Under the pieces are notes generated by a model. The model had not been told where the DNA came from. It saw only the letters and a list, made by a program, of their open reading frames with translations, and made no database searches. A program made the position numbers and the translations under genes. DNA of 10,530 nt from Erythrobacter sp. 34-65-8 (GTDB taxonomy: Bacteria; Pseudomonadota; Alphaproteobacteria; Sphingomonadales; Sphingomonadaceae). Of this stretch, positions 6,943 through 10,530 are shown piece by piece. The stretch is taken from the NCBI GenBank assembly GCA_002278985.1, contig NCJP01000032.1, forward strand, positions 1 to 10,530, read 5' to 3'. Numbering within the stretch: the stretch's first letter is position 1; every line of letters starts with the position of its first letter.

Positions 6943-7283
6943 AGAATCTCGCGCACCTTTTCCTGCGGGCGGCACAGCCGCACGCCCTTATCCGTCTCCA
7001 CCAGGGGCCGCTCGATCAGGATCGGGTCGGCGGCCATGGCTGCCAGCACGGTGGCGTCGTCCGCCTCCGGCAGTCCACGCTCTTCCGCATCGGTACCGCG
7101 CAGGCGCAAACCCTGCTGCGGGGTCAAGCCGGCATCGCGGTAAAGCCGGGCAAGCGTTTCTGCCGATGGCGGGGCCTTGAGGTATTCGACGACGTTCAGC
7201 TCAATTCCCGGCGCTTCCTCGAGAATAGCGAGCGTCTTGCGCGAGGTGCCACAGTTCGGGTTGTGCCAGATGGTTGCCTTCAC
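6939..7283 (-). CDS. arsC: ArsC-family arsenate reductase (glutaredoxin-type), short form
   Basis: The 114-residue thioredoxin-fold protein has the ArsC active site HNPNCGTSRKTL with redox Cys11. It also has the three Arg that in E. coli ArsC bind oxyanion: Arg60 (in GLRLRGTD), Arg92 (in PILIERPLVET) and Arg105 (in RLCRP). Authentic members reduce arsenate to arsenite with glutathione and glutaredoxin. It ends soon after the last Arg loop, so it lacks the roughly 25-residue C-terminal tail of E. coli ArsC. No arsR, arsenite pump or arsH is in the window, so an arsenic role is plausible but unsupported by context. The start is GTG at 7283, backed by GAGGAG (7296-7291) 7 nt upstream. It shares a CTAG with the MFS stop and is divergent from the TonB receptor gene. 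Confidence 0.88.
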   Translation of the reverse strand: MKATIWHNPNCGTSRKTLAILEEAPGIELNVVEYLKAPPSAETLARLYRDAGLTPQQGLRLRGTDAEERGLPEADDATVLAAMAADPILIERPLVETDKGVRLCRPQEKVREIL

Positions 7284-7326
7284 TGCGGATCTCCTCGGTC
7301 GCCTCGTGCCGGCGCCGGTAATTCAT

Positions 7327-7412
7327 TGCGAAATTCGCCGCAATCCACATTTCTGCTTGTAAATGCGAATTACTCGCAATAGCAGGCTGCAGATAATTGA
7401 TAACGATTCGCA
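7327..7412. promoter_or_regulatory. Candidate Fur-type operator cluster upstream of the siderophore receptor
   Basis: Three odd-centred palindromes lie in the 143-bp divergent region. The first is GCGAAATTCGC (7328-7338, perfect). The second is TGCGAATTACTCGCA (7364-7378), a 7-1-7 repeat with one mismatch between arms. The third is TGATAACGATTCGCA (7398-7412), which matches the 7-1-7 Fur core TGATAAT-N-ATTATCA at 11 of 14 positions. The half-site TGCGAAT occurs in the second site and, inverted, in the third. A GATAAT (7392-7397) just upstream of the third site could be the -10 box, so binding there would block transcription. Iron-dependent repression is inferred from the receptor type. Confidence 0.55.
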
Positions 7413-7426
7413 AATGAGGAGCACCC

Positions 7427-9538
7427 ATGTCCTTCCGTTCCGCCCGCCTCCTGCTGCTGTCCAGCGTAGCACCTTTTGCCGCCGCGAGCCCGCTGGCGGC
7501 CGCTGACAATGCGGCGGCCGATCCGGAGCGCGTCTACTTGCCAAGCGCCATTGTGGTGACCGGCGAACGCGATCAATACGGCACCAGCGACGGATCGAGT
7601 GGGACCAAGACACCGACCCCCCTGATCCGTGTGCCGCAGACCATTTCCGTCATTACCGACGACCAGCTGCAGGACCAGGCGATCACCCAGCTGGGCGAAG
7701 CGCTGCGTTATATACCCGGGGTCAGCCTGGAAACGGGCGAAGGGCACCGGGACGAAATCTTCATCCGCGGGCAGGAAACCACCGCCGACTTCTATCTCGA
7801 CGGCTTGCGCGATGACGCACAGTATTACCGCTCGCTCTACAATGTAGAGCGGATCGAGGTGCTCAAGGGTGCCAATGCGCTGATCTTCGGGCGCGGCGGC
7901 GGTGGCGGGGTGGTCAACCGGGTCAGCAAGAGCGCCCGCATCGACGAGAGCATGGTTGGCCTGCGCGGATCAGTCGACACCTTCAGCGCCTTCGATCTGG
8001 CAGCCGATATCAATCAGCCACTGGGCGATGGCGTCGCCCTGCGACTGAACGGCACCTACGAGGAGTTCGACAGCCACCGCGACTTCTACGAAGGCCGGTT
8101 TTTCGGTGTCTCGCCCACCATCACGGCCGAACTCGGTGCGGACACCCGCCTCCTGGTCAGCTACACTTATGATGACGATCGCCGCGTAACCGATCGCGGC
8201 CTGCCTTCGCTGGCCGGGGCACCCTTGCGCGGGTTTGACCGGGCCTTCCTGGGCGATCCCGCGTTCAATCAGGCCCTCAACCAGGCGCATATCGCGCGGA
8301 TGCGGCTGGAGCATAGCTTCAGCGATACGTGGTCGGCCAATGCCTCGATCCAGTACGCCAATTACGACAAGATCTACGCCAATCTGGTGCCTGACAGCAC
8401 CAATGGCACCACCGTCCGCCTGTCGGGCTACGAGGATTCCCAGCAACGCGAAAACTGGATCGCCCAGGCCAATCTGGTCGGCGAATTCGAGACCGGTGTG
8501 CTGGCACATACCCTGCTGGCCGGGGTCGAAGCCAGCTGGCAGGATTCCTTCAACGGCCGCCGCAACGTGCAGTTTGCCAAGGGCGCCGGGGGTTTCACCA
8601 GCCGGGTTGACGTATCGCTGGAGCGGGTGCTGACCATTCCTGCCTTCTCCCTGACCGCCCCGGTCCGCGGCAACGACAGCAGCCTCAAGGTCCTGTCCGG
8701 CTATGTGCAGGACCAGATTGCCATCGGCGATCATGTGGAGCTGATTGCCGGTCTGCGGTGGGACCGGTTCGATCTCGACACCACCAGCCTAGCCGGTGCG
8801 CGCACGGCACGGGTGGACGAGAAAGTGAGCCCGCGCCTGGGCCTGGTGGTCAAACCAACTGAGGCGCTGTCACTCTACGCCAGCTACGCCACGACCTTTC
8901 TGCCTCAGGCGGGCGACCAGTTCTTCCTGATCGCTCCGGGCGACCAGGGTTTCGAGCCCGAGAAATTCACCAATTATGAACTCGGCGCGAAATGGCTGAT
9001 CAAGCCGGAGCTGTTTTTCACGGCGGCACTGTTCCGGCTCGACCGGACCAATACCAAGGGCCCCAGCCCGCTTGATCCAACCCTCGTCGCCCTGGTCGGC
9101 GAAAGCCGCACCGACGGGCTCGAGCTGAATCTCGTCGGCAAGATCCTGCCCGGCTGGCAGGCCAATATCGGCTACACCTATCTTGATGGCAAAGTGCGGA
9201 CCACCACCAGCTCCGCCCCTGCCGGACGAAGGCTGGAGCAGGTGCCGGAGCACCAGTTCGCGGCATGGAACCATGTCGAGCTGACCAGCCAGTTCAGCCT
9301 CGGACTCGGGGTCATCTACCAGGACGAACAGTTTGCCAGCCTGACCAATGCGGTCACCCTGCCCGACTACGTGCGGGTGGACGCAGCGGCCTATTACCAG
9401 CTCAACGACCGGATCGGCTTTCAGGTCAACATCGAGAACCTGTTCGACGAGGGTTATTACCCGAGCGCCCATGGTGACAACAATATCCAACCGGCACGGC
9501 CGTTCGTGGCCCGTTTCGGGGTGAAAATCGACCTATAG
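7427..9538 (+). CDS. TonB-dependent siderophore receptor (catecholate/Fiu-like), outer membrane
   Basis: This 703-residue outer-membrane receptor imports ferric siderophore using TonB-ExbBD energy. A signal peptide covers residues 1 to about 26 (ASPLAAA then DNAA). A possible TonB box, AIVVTGERD, follows at about 41-49. The plug has IRVPQTISVITDDQL, then YIPGVSL, FIRGQE, FYLDGLRDDAQY, NVERIEVLKGANALIFGRGG and VNRVSK, the siderophore-receptor subfamily pattern. The rest is a beta-barrel with repeated aromatic strands (LRWDRFDLDT, YELGAKW, VNIENLFDEGYYPSAHGDNN). The protein ends in Leu (FGVKIDL) rather than the more usual Phe. The start is ATG 7427 with AGGAG 5 nt upstream. No FecI/FecR pair, tonB or siderophore biosynthesis gene is adjacent. 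The exact siderophore is unknown. Confidence 0.95.
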   Translation: MSFRSARLLLLSSVAPFAAASPLAAADNAAADPERVYLPSAIVVTGERDQYGTSDGSSGTKTPTPLIRVPQTISVITDDQLQDQAITQLGEALRYIPGVSLETGEGHRDEIFIRGQETTADFYLDGLRDDAQYYRSLYNVERIEVLKGANALIFGRGGGGGVVNRVSKSARIDESMVGLRGSVDTFSAFDLAADINQPLGDGVALRLNGTYEEFDSHRDFYEGRFFGVSPTITAELGADTRLLVSYTYDDDRRVTDRGLPSLAGAPLRGFDRAFLGDPAFNQALNQAHIARMRLEHSFSDTWSANASIQYANYDKIYANLVPDSTNGTTVRLSGYEDSQQRENWIAQANLVGEFETGVLAHTLLAGVEASWQDSFNGRRNVQFAKGAGGFTSRVDVSLERVLTIPAFSLTAPVRGNDSSLKVLSGYVQDQIAIGDHVELIAGLRWDRFDLDTTSLAGARTARVDEKVSPRLGLVVKPTEALSLYASYATTFLPQAGDQFFLIAPGDQGFEPEKFTNYELGAKWLIKPELFFTAALFRLDRTNTKGPSPLDPTLVALVGESRTDGLELNLVGKILPGWQANIGYTYLDGKVRTTTSSAPAGRRLEQVPEHQFAAWNHVELTSQFSLGLGVIYQDEQFASLTNAVTLPDYVRVDAAAYYQLNDRIGFQVNIENLFDEGYYPSAHGDNNIQPARPFVARFGVKIDL

Positions 9539-9547
9539 GCGGCTGAC

Positions 9548-10093
9548 CTATTCCCCGGCGGGCGCAGCCATGGCGGGAACCTCCCGGGCGGCGTCCGCCG
9601 GATCGATGCCCGGCGCAGGTGCAGCGCTGATCGTCTCGCGGCGGGCCATCACCCTCCCGGCGCGCTGCACGGCGCGGACCAGCCGGGGATAGACCCCGCA
9701 GCGGCACAGGTTGGGGATCGCGGCGCGGACTTCGTCATCGGTCGGGGCAACCGTTTTGCGCAGCAGCGCTGCCGCAGCGATGGCGATACCCGGCGTGCAG
9801 AACCCGCACTGGATCGCACCTTCGGCAACAAGTGCCTGCTGGACCGGGTGCGAGCGATCGCGGCTGAGCCCCTCGATCGTGGTGATGTAGCGGCCCTCGG
9901 CCTCATCCAGTGTGATCAGGCAGCTGCGCAGTGCCTCGCCATCGACCAGCACCATGCAGGCGCCGCAGTCACCGTTGCCACAGCCATACTTTGTGCCAGT
10001 GAGATTGGCGGCATCGCGCAGCGCCCAGAGCAGCGGCGTCGCTCCATCCATGTCGAATTCGAGCGGTCGCTCGTTCACGGTCATCCGCGGCAT
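9548..10093 (-). CDS. (2Fe-2S)-binding small subunit of a xanthine-oxidase-family enzyme (IorA/CoxS-like), partner not adjacent
   Basis: The 181-residue protein has the two-domain [2Fe-2S] architecture of molybdenum hydroxylase small subunits. Cluster I ligands are Cys38, Cys43, Cys46 and Cys58 (GCGNGDCGAC then SC). Cluster II ligands are Cys96, Cys99, Cys130 and Cys132 (QCGFCTPG and CRCGVYPR). In known enzymes it passes electrons from the molybdopterin subunit to an acceptor such as a cytochrome or FAD. After the normal end (about residue 150) there is a 30-residue Ala/Pro tail. No molybdopterin or FAD subunit is adjacent: downstream is the TonB receptor on the other strand (9 bp away) and upstream a divergent MATE gene. 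The ATG at 10093 is chosen for an AAGG 7 nt upstream; the frame is open to 10204, but that part is promoter DNA. Confidence 0.92.
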   Translation of the reverse strand: MPRMTVNERPLEFDMDGATPLLWALRDAANLTGTKYGCGNGDCGACMVLVDGEALRSCLITLDEAEGRYITTIEGLSRDRSHPVQQALVAEGAIQCGFCTPGIAIAAAALLRKTVAPTDDEVRAAIPNLCRCGVYPRLVRAVQRAGRVMARRETISAAPAPGIDPADAAREVPAMAAPAGE

Positions 10094-10121
10094 CGGGGCA
10101 CCTTGTCCTGCTACGCCCAAG

Positions 10122-10164
10122 GCTATCGCACGCGGGGCAAGTCGCGCACAAGTGGTGCGATAGC
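10122..10164. promoter_or_regulatory. Perfect 10-bp inverted repeat in the divergent [2Fe-2S]/MATE promoter region
   Basis: GCTATCGCAC (10122-10131) and its exact reverse complement GTGCGATAGC (10155-10164) are separated by 23 bp. A third CGCAC (10145-10149) forms a smaller hairpin with the right arm across AAGTG. Arm centres are 33 bp apart, about three helical turns, which would suit cooperative binding of two dimers on one DNA face. No regulator gene is next to it within the window. The role as an operator is inferred. Confidence 0.5.
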
Positions 10165-10203
10165 GCTTCCCACTACCGGCACGGCAAGCTAGGCCCGCAG
10201 CCA

Positions 10204-10530
10204 ATGAGCGAGACCGCGAAACTGACCCGAGGCTCCATTCGCGGGCATCTCGTATCGCAGACCCTCCCCAATATCCTCGGCGTTGCGGCGCTGATGTCTG
10301 TCGCGCTGCTCAACGCCTACTACATCGGGCGGCTGGGTAGTGCACAGCTGGCGGCGGTCGCCTTCATCTTTCCGGTGGTGATTGCCGTGTCGAGCCTCGG
10401 CGTGGGCGTGATGGTCGGGATCAATTCGGTCATCGCCCGTTCGCTCGGCGCGGGCGATGTCGAGCAGGCGGCGCGGCGAGCCAATTTCGGCGCAGTCTTC
10501 GCGCTGGCGACCGGGGCAGTGCTGGGGCTG
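10204..10530 (+). CDS. MATE-family multidrug/cation efflux transporter, C-terminus cut by window edge
   Basis: From the ATG at 10204, 109 codons run open to the end of the window. After a short polar N-terminus (MSETAKLTRGSIRGHLVSQ) come hydrophobic segments typical of MATE transporters: TLPNILGVAALMSVALLNAYYIGRLGSAQLAAVAFIFPV, here noted as residues 20-58, then GVGVMVGINSVIARSLGAGDVEQA (about 66-90). The short stretches YYIGRLGSAQLAAVAF and SVIARSLGAGD are family hallmarks. MATE proteins export drugs or organic cations with a proton or sodium gradient. The ribosome site is weak (AGG 10 nt upstream). Most of the gene (full family length about 440-460 residues) lies outside the window. Confidence 0.9.
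   Translation, partial: MSETAKLTRGSIRGHLVSQTLPNILGVAALMSVALLNAYYIGRLGSAQLAAVAFIFPVVIAVSSLGVGVMVGINSVIARSLGAGDVEQAARRANFGAVFALATGAVLGL

Noticed and set aside
7970..8734. Long minus-strand open frame (254 codons) inside the TonB receptor gene
   Set aside because: It is antisense to a clearly real, motif-rich receptor, has no recognisable domain or ribosome site, and is the kind of open frame that GC-rich codon use creates on the opposite strand.
10122..10164. The inverted repeat as a Rho-independent terminator or mobile-element end
   Set aside because: It lies upstream of both flanking genes, has no T run, and no transposase or target duplication is nearby.
10094..10204. N-terminal extension of the [2Fe-2S] protein up to 10204
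   Set aside because: It spans the divergent promoter and the inverted repeat, ends at the MATE start, and is Arg/Ala-rich without similarity to the family; the ATG at 10093 has a ribosome site.

Overview
The window is a GC-rich, gene-dense stretch of bacterial chromosome. Protein style suggests an alphaproteobacterium, probably Sphingomonadales (Erythrobacter/Sphingomonas-like). The evidence is high third-position GC, an Ala/Arg-rich proteome, a short lipoprotein coupled to lipB, a PmtA-like methyltransferase and a siderophore-type TonB receptor. This lineage call is an inference from sequence character, not from a search. I find eleven protein genes, two of them cut by the window edges. I see no RNA gene, insertion sequence, prophage, CRISPR array or other sign of recent transfer.

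Layout. On the left, a DMT/EamA permease (minus, cut at base 1) is divergent from a two-gene plus-strand unit: an Old Yellow Enzyme flavin oxidoreductase (GTG start at 929) and a CitE-like HpcH/HpaI-family protein that has lost several usual active-site residues. Facing these is a minus-strand pair, lipB (octanoyltransferase for lipoic acid synthesis) and a small lipoprotein whose ATG directly follows the lipB stop. A polytopic membrane protein with a Met-rich first loop then reads rightward, ending at a GC-rich hairpin. It faces a minus-strand SAM-dependent methyltransferase of phospholipid N-methyltransferase type.

Next come an MFS transporter (plus) and a short ArsC-family reductase (minus), whose stop codons share one CTAG. 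Divergent from arsC is a 703-residue TonB-dependent siderophore receptor. Its leader holds up to three Fur-like palindromes, so iron repression is likely. Right behind it, on the minus strand, sits a two-cluster [2Fe-2S] protein of the IorA/CoxS type without the molybdenum subunit it normally serves. It is divergent from a MATE exporter cut by the right edge. The 110 bp between them carry a perfect 10-bp inverted repeat.

How the genes work together. Most are independent housekeeping or accessory loci packed head-to-head and tail-to-tail. The plausible functional pairs are OYE with the CitE-like protein, and lipB with the lipoprotein. I did not find a clear undescribed multi-gene system. The best leads are the degenerate CitE-like protein in the OYE unit, the orphan [2Fe-2S] subunit with its palindromic divergent promoter, and the multi-site iron-control region.
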